A stretch of 11,202 nucleotides of DNA. Source: Baffinella frigidus. Taxonomy: Eukaryota; Cryptophyceae; Cryptomonadales; Baffinellaceae. The stretch lies in the NCBI GenBank assembly GCA_026770585.1, contig MU647308.1, positions 90,313 through 101,514 on the forward strand. The letters are read 5' to 3'. The translations under genes and the position numbers were made by a program. Shown piece by piece: positions 1-6,329 of the stretch (positions are counted from its first letter, which is position 1; every line of letters begins with the position of its first letter). The notes beneath the pieces were generated by a model, which saw only the letters and a program-made list of their open reading frames with translations, did no database searches and was not told where the DNA came from.

Positions 1-104
1 TTGGGGTTTGGGGTTTGGGGTTTGGGGTTTAGGGTTTAGGGTTTAGGGTTTAGGGTTTAGGGTTTAGGGTTTAGGGTTTAGGGTTCAGGGTTTAGGGTTT
101 AGGG
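1..104 (+). repeat. Telomere-type heptamer array (TTTGGGG then TTTAGGG)
   Basis: About fifteen in-phase 7-bp units. The first four are TTTGGGG (the first one truncated), followed by TTTAGGG units with a single TTCAGGG variant at 84-90. TTTAGGG is the telomere repeat of plants, many green algae and several alveolates. The G-rich strand is on +, so this array is either internal or reads toward a chromosome end on the right. The clean block switch from TTTGGGG to TTTAGGG suggests local homogenisation rather than random decay. Confidence 0.95.
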
Positions 105-191
105 AATTTGTACCATACACCCAGCATTCAACTTAGGAATAGTCAGCCAAGCGGACTGAGGCAGAGCGAGAAGTCGTCTTGCCAATAACAC

Positions 192-521
192 GCTTCAGAG
201 ATCAGGTACCGCCAGTCACTTATTCTAATTGCTCGAAACGCATACGTTTGGCGTCAGAAGTTGCCAATTGGGCCACTTCACGCAGAAAATGATGCCACAC
301 GTATGCGTTTCGAGCAATTGCATTACATAACTGGCGGGATGAGATCAGGTCCCCGATCTTGCCTGTCCCCCCAAAAGTGGAGAGGGTGCTTGCGAGCCCG
401 AAGCCCCCAACCCCTAAACCCCTAAACCCCTGAACCATACACCCCATAAACACCTAAGACGCTTCAGAGATCAGGGCATGAGGTAAGTGCTTGCGAGCCC
501 GTAGTCCCCAACCCCTAAACC
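192..521 (+). repeat. Diverged direct duplication of a subtelomeric segment
   Basis: Two markers occur in the same order twice. GCTTCAGAGATCAGG is at 192-206 and 461-475. TGCTTGCGAGCCCG followed by CCCCAACCCCTAAACC is at 387-421 and 488-521. The first copy is longer because it carries the inverted-repeat element at about 208-340 and extra sequence; the second is a shortened form. I see no coding signal in it. Confidence 0.7.
208..340. mobile_element. Foldback/MITE-like element with 10-bp direct repeats
   Basis: Arms 211-247 and 299-335 are inverted repeats of 37 bp. The inner 21 bp and the outer 6 bp (GCCAGT/ACTGGC) are perfect, and the stretch between them is poorly matched. A 10-bp direct repeat GAGATCAGGT flanks the pair at 198-207 and 341-350. 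A 9-11 bp target duplication is typical of Mutator-like elements, so a MULE-derived MITE is possible. Three to five bases lie between the direct repeats and the arms, which is untidy. No transposase is present. Confidence 0.55.
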
Positions 522-560
522 CTAAACCCATAAACCCTAAACAGAACCCCCAAACCCCTA
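401..560 (-). repeat. Telomere-like heptamers in inverted orientation (CCCTAAA on +)
   Basis: CCCCTAAACCCCTAAACC, CCCTAAACCC and similar units are on the + strand here, whereas nearly every other array in the window has the G-rich strand on +. The stretch also holds the duplicated TGCTTGCGAGCCCG marker. An inversion break or head-to-head joining of subtelomeric DNA is implied somewhere between 104 and 660. Confidence 0.8.
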
Positions 561-610
561 AGCCGGTCAGGGGGTTTCCGCACCAGTGCCGGTCCGCGCG
601 ATACCCACCA

Positions 611-768
611 AATCCCGCCCGAGAGATAGCGGCGGGAAGCACTCGCTCCTGGATTGGGGTTCAGGGTTGAGGGTTTAGGGGTGTCACGGGCTAACTAAGC
701 GGCAACTATGTATGCTCTGAGCAGATAAATCCCGCCCGAGCGATAGCGGCGGGAAGCACTCGCTCCTG
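611..768 (+). repeat. 41-bp direct repeat pair (611-651 and 728-768)
   Basis: The two 41-bp copies start AATCCCGCCCGAG and end CACTCGCTCCTG, with one mismatch. Each has a short stem TCCCGCC/GGCGGGA. Between them are TTCAGGG-like heptamers and a palindromic TGCTCTGAGCA. The function is not known. Confidence 0.8.
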
Positions 769-1034
769 CGTGAGGGTTCAGGATTTGAGGTTTGAGGGTT
801 TAGATTTTGGGGGTTTGGGGTTGGGGTTTAGAGGTTAGGGGTTAGGGGTAGGGGTTAGAGGTTAGGGGTTCGAGTTTAGGGTGTGGAAAATAAGGTTCAT
901 GATATACAAGGTATATGGTATAGGGTTCAGGTATTTAGGGTTGAGGGTTTAGGAGTTTAGTGTTTAGTGTTTAGTGTTTAGTTGTTAGGGTTTAGGATTC
1001 AGGTTTTAGAGTTTAGAGTTTAAGGTTTAGGGTG
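652..1034 (+). repeat. Degenerate telomere-like tract
   Basis: Apart from the 728-768 repeat copy, this is GGGTTNAGG-like units in drifting phase, including TTCAGGG, TTTAGTG, a GGGGTTAGGGGTTAG run near 830-870 and repeated TTTAGTGTTTAGTG at 955-980. No gene or RNA signal is visible. Confidence 0.8.
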
Positions 1035-1290
1035 ATACTGGATGGGCGTCAGAGGGCGCCGCGGACCCCTTTCAGGAAGCCTCCAGCAACTTCGCGACCG
1101 AACCCTTTTTAAATATCGACTGTAGGCGTTTTGCACGGAGTTGGTCACGTGTCACCCCGAAAAGCGGGTCGACACGTGACCGAACATATAAAAATTACTA
1201 CACAATACCTCACTTGTACCGCTCCCCGGGTTTTAAAAAGGGTGTTTGATCCGCCTCGTGTTGTGTCGCAGTGTATTTGGGTTTAGGGTT
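1035..1290 (+). repeat. Subtelomeric block, copy A
   Basis: A non-telomeric block beginning ATACTGGATGGGCG and ending just before the next TACTGGATGGGCG. It holds, in order, GGCGCCGCG, a GCAACTTCGCGACCG segment, CCCTTTTTAAAT, the CACGTG hairpin at 1143-1181, AAAATTACTACACAATACC and TTTTAAAAAGGGTGTTTGATCC. The same order recurs at 1509-1743, and the right half recurs inverted at 2018-2147. No reading frame is conserved between copies, so I treat it as a repeat and not as a gene. Confidence 0.85.
1143..1181. repeat. CACGTG-containing hairpin in block A
   Basis: GGTCACGTGTC faces GACACGTGACC, with CCCCG/CGGG continuing the stem and an AAAA-rich loop. Each arm carries a palindromic CACGTG (E-box/G-box core). 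In copy B (1613-1651) the right arm has decayed to GACACGCAACC. The GGTCACGTG sequence also occurs at 2151-2159 and 2473-2481. It could be a protein-binding site or only a structural palindrome; the sequence does not decide. Confidence 0.75.
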
Positions 1291-1314
1291 TTACTGGATG
1301 GGCGAGGGTTCAGG

Positions 1315-1402
1315 GGTTCAGGGTTTAGGGCTTAGGGCTGAGGAGTTTAGTGTTTAGTGTTGCGGTGTTAGGGTTTACGTTTCAGGTTTAAGAGTGTAGG
1401 GT

Positions 1403-1441
<39 letters not shown>

Positions 1442-1452
1442 GGTAGAGGGTA

Positions 1453-1497
<45 letters not shown>

Positions 1498-1508
1498 GGT
1501 TTGGGGTT
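1315..1508 (+). repeat. Variant heptamer array, mainly TTGAGGG
   Basis: After degenerate units to about 1399, some 14-15 consecutive heptamers follow to 1503. They are nearly all TTGAGGG, with two TAGAGGG near 1441-1454. The variant is homogenised and in phase, unlike the drifting tracts elsewhere. Confidence 0.9.
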
Positions 1509-1743
1509 ATACTGGATGGGCGAAGGCGCCGCGAAGACCTTGCAAGTAGCCTCCGGTAGCTTCGCGACCGCACCCTTTTTAAATCCCGATTGTAGGCGCT
1601 TTGTACAGAGTTGGTCACGTGTCACCCCGAAAAGCGGGTCGACACGCAACCAAACATGTAAAAATTACTACACAATACCTCACGTGTACCGCTCCCCGTG
1701 TTTTAAAAAGGGTGTTTGATCCGCCTCGAGTGGGCTTGGGGCT
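1509..1743 (+). repeat. Subtelomeric block, copy B
   Basis: Same order of landmarks as copy A, about 20 bp shorter and clearly diverged. The left part reads GGCGCCGCGAAG with CTTGCAAGTAGCCTCC, a version that recurs in copy C and at 2375. The 3' end reads ATCCGCCTCGAGTGGGC and runs straight into copy C. Confidence 0.85.
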
Positions 1744-1828
1744 ATACTGGATGGGCGATGGCGCCGCGAAGCCCTTGCAAGTAGCCTCCAGGAGCTTTGC
1801 AATCGAGGATGCGCTCCCACCCGCGTTC
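1744..1828 (+). repeat. Subtelomeric block, truncated copy C
   Basis: Starts ATACTGGATGGGCGATGG and keeps CTTGCAAGTAGCCTCCAGG followed by AGCTTTGCAATCGAGG. It then leaves the A/B sequence and enters the poly-C/poly-G hairpin module. This copy preserves the uninterrupted target of the element at 2392-2582. Confidence 0.8.
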
Positions 1829-1965
1829 TGTGAAATGGGGGGGCGTTCATTATTTCGCCCCCCCCCGAAATTTCACAGGTGAATTTTGACACCCCCCCGC
1901 AAAATTTACCTGTAAACTTTCGGGGCTGTAAACTTTCGGGGGAGGCGAAATAATGGCGAGCCCAA
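1829..1965. repeat. Poly-C/poly-G hairpin module, copy 1
   Basis: The outer stem CATTATTTCGCC (1849) pairs with GGCGAAATAATG (1944-1955). The inner arms are GAAATTTCACAGGTGAATTTT and AAAATTTACCTGTAAAC, separated by runs of C. A 16-bp piece, CTGTAAACTTTCGGGG, is tandemly duplicated in the right arm. Upstream TGTGAAATGGGGGGGCG forms a second, competing stem with the left arm. Confidence 0.8.
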
Positions 1966-2017
1966 ATCCCGCCCGCGTTCTGCTCCGGGAGTTAGTCAGG
2001 AGAGAAGGTTCACCACA
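1966..2017. other. Short linker without recognised feature
   Basis: AAATCCCGCCCG here matches the start of the 41-bp repeat at 611 and 728. The rest has no recognised signal. Confidence 0.4.
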
Positions 2018-2147
2018 CCTGAACCCTCGCCCATCTAGTAAACCCCTAAGCCCAGATACACTGCGACACCACACCAGGCGGGTCAAACACCCTTTTTAAA
2101 ACCCAGGGGGTTGTACAAGTGAGGCAGTGTGTAGTAATTTTCATATG
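2018..2147 (-). repeat. Inverted partial copy of the subtelomeric block
   Basis: Reverse complement of roughly 1186-1314. In order it shows CCTGAACCCTCGCCCATC, AGATACACTGCGACAC, GTCAAACACCCTTTTTAAAA, TACAAGTGAGG and TGTGTAGTAATTTTCATATG. GGTCACGTGG follows at 2151. The inversion lies between two direct copies of the poly-C/poly-G module. Confidence 0.85.
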
Positions 2148-2179
2148 CTTGGTCACGTGGCTACACGCTTTGCAGGGGT

Positions 2180-2360
2180 CTCCAGGATCTTTGCAATCGA
2201 GGATGCGCTCCCTCCCGGGTTCTGTGAAATGGGGGGGCGTTTATTATTTCGCCCCCCCCCGAAATTTCACAGGTGAATTTTGACACCCCCCCGCAAAATT
2301 TACCTGTAAACTTTCGGGGGGGGCGAAATGATGGCGAGCCCAAATCTGAGTGGGACCGCG
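2180..2360 (+). repeat. Poly-C/poly-G hairpin module, copy 2, with flanks
   Basis: The flank TTTGCAATCGAGGATGCGCT leads into the hairpin (dyad 2243-2332, with ATTATTTCG facing CGAAATGAT). The right flank GAGCCCAAATCTGAGTGGGA resembles the arm of the foldback element at 6330-6620, which has AGCTCAAATCAAAGTGGGAC. The two hairpin families therefore appear related. Confidence 0.8.
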
Positions 2361-2391
2361 CTAGGATTACTCATCCCTTGCAAGTAGCCTC

Positions 2392-2582
2392 CCACACGAG
2401 GATGCTAGAGGGGCCTATTTAAAACCGAGGTGCTTTTAAAAGAGGGCATTTGTGTAGTAACTTTCGTTGAATGGTCACGTGACTCTGCTCAAATTGCACA
2501 GTCGGGAGGTTACTTTACCTTATCCTGGTACAAATATTTACAACCCCACATGTAAATAGGCCCCTCTAGCATTCTCGAGTGG
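2392..2582. mobile_element. 191-bp CCAC...GTGG insertion element (MITE-like), element 1
   Basis: Terminal inverted repeats of about 31 bp read CCACACGAGGATGCTAGAGG on the left and CCACTCGAGAATGCTAGAGG on the complement of the right end, both continuing GGCCTATTTA. The host dinucleotide TC is present on both sides (2390-2391 and 2583-2584). Copy C holds the uninterrupted target: GCCTCCAGGAGC near 1783-1796 becomes GCCTC, element, TCCAGGAGC. Internal sequence includes TGTGTAGTAACTTTCGTT and GGTCACGTGAC. There is no coding capacity, so it is non-autonomous. Confidence 0.88.
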
Positions 2583-2740
2583 TCCAGGAGCTTTGCAATC
2601 GAGGATGCGCTTCCTCCCGTGTTCTGTGAAATGGGGGGGGCGTTTATTATTTCGCCCCCCCCCGAAATTTTACAGGTAAATTTTGACACCCTCCCGCGAA
2701 ATTTACCTGTAAAATTTCGGGGGGGGCGAAACAATGGCGG
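2583..2740 (+). repeat. Poly-C/poly-G hairpin module, copy 3
   Basis: Same flank as copies 1 and 2 (CTTTGCAATCGAGGATGCGC). Dyad 2646-2735. The inner arms CCGAAATTTTACAGGTAAA and TTTACCTGTAAAATTTCGG are perfectly complementary over 22 bp, making this the best-preserved stem of the three. The right side stops at GGCG and passes into telomere-like GGGTTTAGAGTG. Confidence 0.85.
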
Positions 2741-2763
2741 GGTTTAGAGTGTGGGGTGTAAGG

Positions 2764-2828
2764 TGAGGGGTTCAGGTGGCTAGAGTTTAGGGGACAGGGC
2801 TTGTGGTTCGAATCCGCACCTTCCGATG
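2764..2828 (+). pseudogene. tRNA-like remnant with Pol III box A and box B
   Basis: GGTTCGAATCC at 2805-2815 is an exact match to the box B/T-loop consensus. It sits in a possible 5-bp T-stem TGTGG/CCGCA, followed by CCTTCCGA as an acceptor-like 3' end. Upstream, GGGTTCAGGTGG at 2768-2779 resembles box A/D-arm, and TAGAG follows. The space between the two arms is too short for a full anticodon arm plus variable loop, so this is not a working tRNA. It may be a tRNA pseudogene, the head of a tRNA-derived SINE, or a chance match in G-rich DNA. Confidence 0.35.
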
Positions 2829-2839
2829 AAGGAAGTTTC

Positions 2840-2976
2840 ATCTCCACAAAAGTATTAATTAATTGCTTTTGGCGCAACGAAATTTACTATACAAATGCTC
2901 TACTATTACTTGTATAAGCAAATCGTGTAGCAATTTTCGTTGCCAGAAAGCAATTAATTAATACTTGTATGGAGAT
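2840..2976. mobile_element. 137-bp MITE-like element with CTACAC core
   Basis: Arms of about 50 bp start ATCTCCACAAAAGTATTAAT on the left and ATCTCCATACAAGTATTAAT on the complement of the right end. Inside, AACGAAATTTACTATAC faces GTGTAGCAATTTTCGTT. It shares TTTCTGGC.AACGAAAATTGCTACAC (dot = one optional base) with the element at 3518. No clear target duplication is visible. Confidence 0.75.
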
Positions 2977-3096
2977 TAAATTGCTCAAGCCCCAGCCTCG
3001 ATTTGATGGACTTGGGGCTTGGGGCGTGAAAGGGAGTTGTGCGAGAGAGAAGGTTGGGAGCGGTGTGCAGAGAAGTTGGCCACCGAAATGATGCCG

Positions 3097-3244
3097 AATT
3101 TCATACGCAAACACTTGTAATTTACAAACTGGATTCAATGAAATTTACTACACAGAACGATCTTTATTAGTAATAGTAAAGCAAACGTGTAGTAATTTTC
3201 ATTGAAATCAAGTCTATGAATTATAAGTGTTTCTATATGAAATT
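3097..3244. mobile_element. 148-bp MITE-like element with CTACAC core
   Basis: Arms of about 57 bp start AATTTCATACGCAAACACTT on the left and AATTTCATATAGAAACACTT on the complement of the right end. They run in to TTCAATGAAATTTACTACAC facing GTGTAGTAATTTTCATTG. The loop TTTATTAGTAATAGTAAA is itself palindromic. The core is shared with the elements at 2840, 3518 and 8653. Confidence 0.8.
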
Positions 3245-3290
3245 GGTCAACGTGGACGTCTCTGAACCAGCGCCGTCAACTCTTACCAGT

Positions 3291-3441
3291 CCACGCAGGG
3301 CTGGAGGGGGGGGGGTATTCAAAAGTAATTTTTCAAGGGAAACCGGTGTTCAAAAGTCATTTTTGATATTAAAACGGCTCCAAGAACGCACAAACGGCTC
3401 CAAGAACGCACATGGAATACCCTACCCAGAGCCTGGCGTGG
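3291..3441. mobile_element. 151-bp CCAC...GTGG element, element 4 (probable)
   Basis: The left end CCACGCAGGGCTGG and the complement of the right end CCACGCCAGGCTCTGG pair imperfectly, and GGGTATTC/GAATACCC continues the stem. TTTCAAGGGAAACC at about 3331-3344 is shared with the element at 5710-5835, which links the two. An internal 20-bp tandem AAACGGCTCCAAGAACGCAC occurs twice. Flanking dinucleotides are GT and TT, so the 2-bp duplication is imperfect or mutated. Confidence 0.6.
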
Positions 3442-3517
3442 TTCGCATCATTCCCGCGGCTAACTTCTCTGCACACCGCTCTATCGTGAGGTAAAATCCA
3501 GTAGCTTTCAACTGACT

Positions 3518-3616
3518 GGACACGAATACAAATATCAGTTTCTGGCCAACGAAAATTGCTACACAATCGTTTGTGGTAATTTTCGATGCCAGAAACTATT
3601 GATTGTGTTCGTTTCC
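3518..3616. mobile_element. 99-bp MITE-like element with CTACAC core
   Basis: Imperfect arms: GGACACGAATACAAAT against the complement GGAAACGAACACAATC, then an AGTTTCTGGC stem, then AACGAAAATTGCTACACAA facing TTGTGGTAATTTTCG. It is the smallest member of the CTACAC-core group. Its right end lies next to the AG that begins the exon-like segment at 3621, so it supplies the pyrimidine-rich stretch GTGTTCGTTTCC. Confidence 0.7.
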
Positions 3617-3620
3617 GCAG

Positions 3621-3708
3621 GTAACATTGGACGGAGACCTGGAGAGCGACCCGTGCTGTGAGGACCGGGTCCTGGACGGGCCCGCCTCAGGGGAAAAGGG
3701 CTCCAAGG
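3621..3708 (+). pseudogene. Exon-like segment, 29 codons, function unknown
   Basis: The segment is open in one frame for 29 codons plus one base and reads VTLDGDLESDPCCEDRV and onward (acidic, with a CC pair). It is bordered by TTCGTTTCCGCAG (acceptor-like) and by GTGAGT at 3709-3714, a near-consensus donor. Together these suggest an internal exon. The part ACCTGGAGAGCGACC also occurs in each unit of the 306-bp tandem array, and GTGAGCACCGGCGGGACGTC just downstream recurs at 5299, so it belongs to a repeated segment. No neighbouring exon can be tied to it and no protein family is recognised. It may be an exon fragment of a decayed gene. Confidence 0.35.
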
Positions 3709-3713
3709 GTGAG

Positions 3714-4195
3714 TCCTCCTTGCACGTGAGCACCGGCGGGACGTCCGAACGGGGTCAACGTCCCACCAGCTATTTGAATCAAATGCTCGACAACAGGACA
3801 TTCCGGCTAGGTTTTGTGGAAATTGGTTGGGAAATGGCAGGAGGCGGGAGAGACGCACCCCTGCAACCCCCCCTACATGCTTCCATGCACACACCCCTAC
3901 CTACAGCACGCTGACCCCCTCTCTCACGTAGGGCTCTCACCCCCACTCACCCCCTCCCTCACCGTAGGGCTCTCACCCCCTCTCTCACTCTCACCCCCAC
4001 GCCTACACGCCTATACCCCTACACGCCTCCACGCCTCCAGCGCTACATCGGACATTAGTTTCTGGCCAAGAGCACGGGGTCAAAGGCCCGCCAGCTACTT
4101 AAACCAAACGGGATATTCCGTCAAGTAATATCCAGTCCAACCTCGAAAACTAGACATTACCACTAAATTTTGTGGAAAGTGGGTGGAAAATTCTA
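3714..4195 (+). other. Non-coding stretch: diverged duplication and C-rich tract
   Basis: About 3749-3830 (starting CGGGGTCAACGTCCCACCAG) has a diverged direct copy at about 4075-4190 (CGGGGTCAAAGGCCCGCCAG), ending in both cases near TTTTGTGGAAA. Between them, 3860-4045 is pyrimidine-rich with CTCACCCCC and CACGCCTACACG motifs and two GTAGGGCTCTCACCCCC. ATTAGTTTCTGGCCAA at 4054 echoes the element at 3518. A run of 15 C follows at 4196-4210. Confidence 0.6.
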
Positions 4196-4247
4196 CCCCC
4201 CCCCCCCCCCAGACAAAAAGCCGTAAGGCCCAGTTCCCGAGCATCTA

Positions 4248-4304
4248 ATTTCAAATAGCAAATAGTTATCTAAAACAGACAGTTATTTGAAATCCCGCGG
4301 GATT
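4248..4304. repeat. Adjacent dyads
   Basis: ATTTCAAATA (4248-4257) faces TATTTGAAAT (4284-4293). This is overlapped by the perfect 14-bp palindrome AATCCCGCGGGATT at 4291-4304. They lie just upstream of the 306-bp tandem array; no function is evident. Confidence 0.7.
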
Positions 4305-4325
4305 AGGTTAGACCAGGCGGGGTCA

Positions 4326-5261
4326 GATTGGCCCTGCAGAGCGACCTAGATGGGAGCGTTGTCGCGGTGGGGCAAGGGGGGGCCTGACGTATTGACCACT
4401 CTGCCATCTGGGCAGCAATCGCCGGGGATTGACGTATACCAAAAACAGTGTGGACTTACCTACACATCTCATGGTAAGAGTTATATACAGCAAAGCCGTA
4501 TGTATACGTTGACATTACGTCATGGGAGGGGGGGGGGGGGGGGCGGCGGGGGGGATTAGACCTGCAGAGCTCCCCAGAAAACGCCTACACTTGACCATCA
4601 AAGTGGGTGCTGAAATAGCCTCGTGTGGATCGACAGGGAAGATCTGGTAGATTGGACCTGGAGAGCGACCCAGATGGGGGAGCGTTGTCGCGGTGGGGTA
4701 AGGGGGGGCCTGACGTATTTACCACTCTGCCATCTGGGCAGCAATCGCCGGGGATTGACGTATGCCAAAAACAGTGGACTTACCTACTCATCTCATGGTA
4801 AAAGAGTTATATACAGCAAAGCCGTACATATACGTTGACATTACGTCATGGGGGGGGGGGATTAGACCTGCAGAGCTCCCCAGAAAACGCCTACACTTGA
4901 CCATCAAAGTGGGTGCTGAAATAGCCTCGTGTGGATCGACAGGGAAGATCTGGTAGATTGGACCTGGAGAGCGACCCAGATGGGGGAGCGTTGTCGCGGT
5001 GGGGTAAGGGGGGGCCTGACGTATTTACCACTCTGCCATCTGGGCAGCAATCGCCGGGGATTGACGTATGCCAAAAACAGTGGACTTACCTACTCATCTC
5101 ATGGTAAAAGAGTTATATACAGCAAAGCCGTACATATACGTTGACATTACGTCATGGGGGGGGGGGATTAGACCTGCAGAGCTCCCCAGAAAACGCCTAC
5201 ACTTGACCATCAAAGTGGGTGCTGAAATAGCCTCGTGTGGATCGACAGGGAAGATCTGGTA
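4326..5261 (+). repeat. 306-bp tandem array, three units
   Basis: Unit starts GATTGG(A/C)CCTG lie at 4326, 4650 and 4956, and a truncated fourth unit begins at 5262 as GATTGAACCTGG. Units 2 and 3 are each 306 bp and appear identical base for base, including an 11-base G run. Unit 1 is 324 bp, diverged, and has a longer interrupted G run (about 4526-4555). Each unit carries two TGACGTAT and one inverted TTACGTCA (CRE/bZIP-like half sites), a G run and GTTGTCGCGGTGGGG. Short open frames repeat with the unit but show no protein character. Confidence 0.9.
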
Positions 5262-5324
5262 GATTGAACCTGGAGAGCGACTCTTGCCTCCTTCCACGTG
5301 AGCACCGGCGGGACGTCCGAGCCC
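5262..5324 (+). repeat. Truncated fourth unit joined to a CACCGGCGGGACGTC segment
   Basis: After 20 bp of the 306-bp unit the sequence becomes CTCCTTCCACGTGAGCACC then GGCGGGACGTCCGA, matching 3714-3742. The array thus appears to lie inside a second copy of the segment that holds the exon-like piece at 3621. Confidence 0.65.
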
Positions 5325-5700
5325 GTGACTTTGATCTGCGAATCAACATTAGGCCTCGGGGTCAACATTATGGCTCGGGGTTCAGATAACCGAATTGTTC
5401 AGTTAACCGCACGGGGTCCGTGACTTTTGATCCGCGAATCAACATTAGGACTCGGGGTCAACATTATGGCCCGGGGTTCAGATAACCGAATCGTTCAGTT
5501 AACTGCACGGGGCCTGCGACTTTTGATCTGCGAATCAACATTAGGGTTTGGGGTTCAGGGGTCGGCAGATTTGATCTGGGAATCAACATTAGGAATAGTA
5601 ATGCAGGGGCCGGGGGGGGGAGAGGATAGAGCACACCACCATAGATCTGCGAACCAACATTAGGGCTTGGGGTTCAGGGGTCGGCAGATTTGATCTGCAT
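5325..5700 (+). repeat. Tandem repeat of about 96 bp with GAATCAACATTAGG subrepeat
   Basis: Two full units (5325-5419, 5420-5515) and a partial third share GTGACTTTTGATC, GCGAATCAACATTAGG, GGGGTCAACATTATGG, GGTTCAGATAACCGAAT and GTTCAGTTAAC. Beyond 5545 only the short piece TTTGATCTG(C/G)GAATCAACATTAGG continues, mixed with GGGGTTCAGGGGTCGGCAG (5551 and 5671). Confidence 0.85.
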
Positions 5701-5709
5701 ACAAACATT

Positions 5710-5835
5710 CCACGCCAGGATGATCGAAACATCCACTTTTGACACCTTTCAAGGGAAACCCCTTGAATCCTTAAGTCAACCACGTCAGATCTTACGTGGA
5801 TAAGGCGTCGGTTTCCCTCGACCGATCTGGCGTGG
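5710..5835. mobile_element. 126-bp CCAC...GTGG insertion element, element 2
   Basis: The ends CCACGCCAG and CTGGCGTGG are perfect 9-bp inverted repeats; weaker pairing continues (GATCGAAAC with GTTTCCCTCGACC). TT flanks it on both sides (5708-5709, 5836-5837). The uninterrupted target AACATTAGGGCTTGGGGTTC at about 5656-5675 is split here into AACATT, element, TTAGGGCTTGGGGTTC. An inner dyad CCACGT/ACGTGG is at 5780-5799. It shares TTTCAAGGGAAACC with element 4. Confidence 0.85.
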
Positions 5836-5990
5836 TTAGGGCTTGGGGTTCAGGGGTTGGAAGAAAACCAAAAAGCCCACACCGCCGGGGGTCGGGAGAA
5901 AACCTAAAAGCCCCATATTATACAGTCTCCCTTATCTTCCTTATCCATTCTCCCTTATCTTCCTTATCTTCCTCTTAAGCCTGTTAATAA
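5836..5990. repeat. Target continuation, short duplication and CTTATCTTC tract
   Basis: GTTGGAAGAAAACCAAAAAG and GTCGGGAGAAAACCTAAAAG form a diverged direct pair (about 5856-5913). A pyrimidine microsatellite of CTCCCTTATCTTCCTTATC type follows at 5927-5976. No gene signal. Confidence 0.7.
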
Positions 5991-6009
5991 CTTCTTTTCT
6001 CAGAACGAC

Positions 6010-6155
6010 GCCATCCGTTATGTTGCCAAAAAGCCGTACGTTACGTCCAAAAAGCCGTACGTTATCTTGTAACGCCATACGTTCCAAAAAGCCGTACGTT
6101 ATGTTGTAACCAAAAAGCCGTACGTTATGTTGTAACGCCATTCGTTATGCTGTAA
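6010..6155 (+). repeat. CCAAAAAGCCGTACGTTA array
   Basis: The 18-bp motif occurs four times (starts near 6026, 6047, 6084 and 6110), with spacers of TGTTGTAAC or CGT type. GCCATNCGTTATG variants flank both sides and a GCCATACGTT interrupts it. The motif centre CGTACG is palindromic. Confidence 0.85.
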
Positions 6156-6329
6156 CTGCTCAGAGCATACACCGCACGGTCTATCATGCTAGGCCTCTGT
6201 TTGGTTTTCTCCCGACGTATGTTACACAGCTACCGCTTGGTTGACCCATGCCACCTTTGCCTTTTATATATATATAATAAAAAAACATATATATAATATA
6301 TACGTATATAGTCAACACCGTATGCTAAA
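6156..6329. other. Spacer with AT microsatellite
   Basis: TGCTCAGAGCATAC at 6157-6170 is the reverse complement of GTATGCTCTGAGCA near 710-723. A TATATATA/AATATATACGTATATA tract occupies about 6266-6311. Otherwise I see nothing. Confidence 0.6.

Larger units (their letters stand above)
3058..3481. repeat. 424-bp composite inverted repeat holding two nested elements
   Basis: The left arm at 3058-3098 (GAGCGGTGTGCAGAGAAGTT, then a GCC-rich part and AATGATGC) is inverted at 3442-3481, with about 80% match. Between the arms lie the CTACAC-core element (3097-3244) and a CCAC...GTGG element (3291-3441). The right arm begins exactly where the second element ends. The outer arms are probably an older element split by later insertions. 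Confidence 0.65.

Noticed and set aside
1-104. The true left chromosome end
   Set aside because: A left terminus should show CCCTAAA on the + strand. Here the G-rich strand is on +, so the array is internal or points to the right.
1368-1649. Proline/asparagine-rich minus-strand frame (TLNPQPS repeats)
   Set aside because: It is the translation of the TTGAGGG heptamer array; a 7-bp repeat read in three frames always gives such a peptide.
1849-2735. Rho-independent terminators or a CRISPR array in the regularly spaced hairpins
   Set aside because: There are three copies with flanks of several hundred bases that are repeated too, the stems contain long C/G runs, and the context is telomeric and eukaryotic. 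There is no repeat-spacer pattern.
2805-2828. A functional tRNA gene
   Set aside because: The anticodon arm and variable loop do not fit in the space available and the acceptor stem has a mismatch.
3559-4128. Open frames of 103-111 codons on both strands
   Set aside because: They overlap one another, cross the diverged duplication and the C-rich tract, and show no conserved motif. Only the splice-bordered 3621-3708 part was kept.
4623-5262. Repeated open frames of 64-71 codons in the 306-bp array
   Set aside because: They exist only because the units are identical. The first, diverged unit does not keep the frame and the residues show no protein-like composition.
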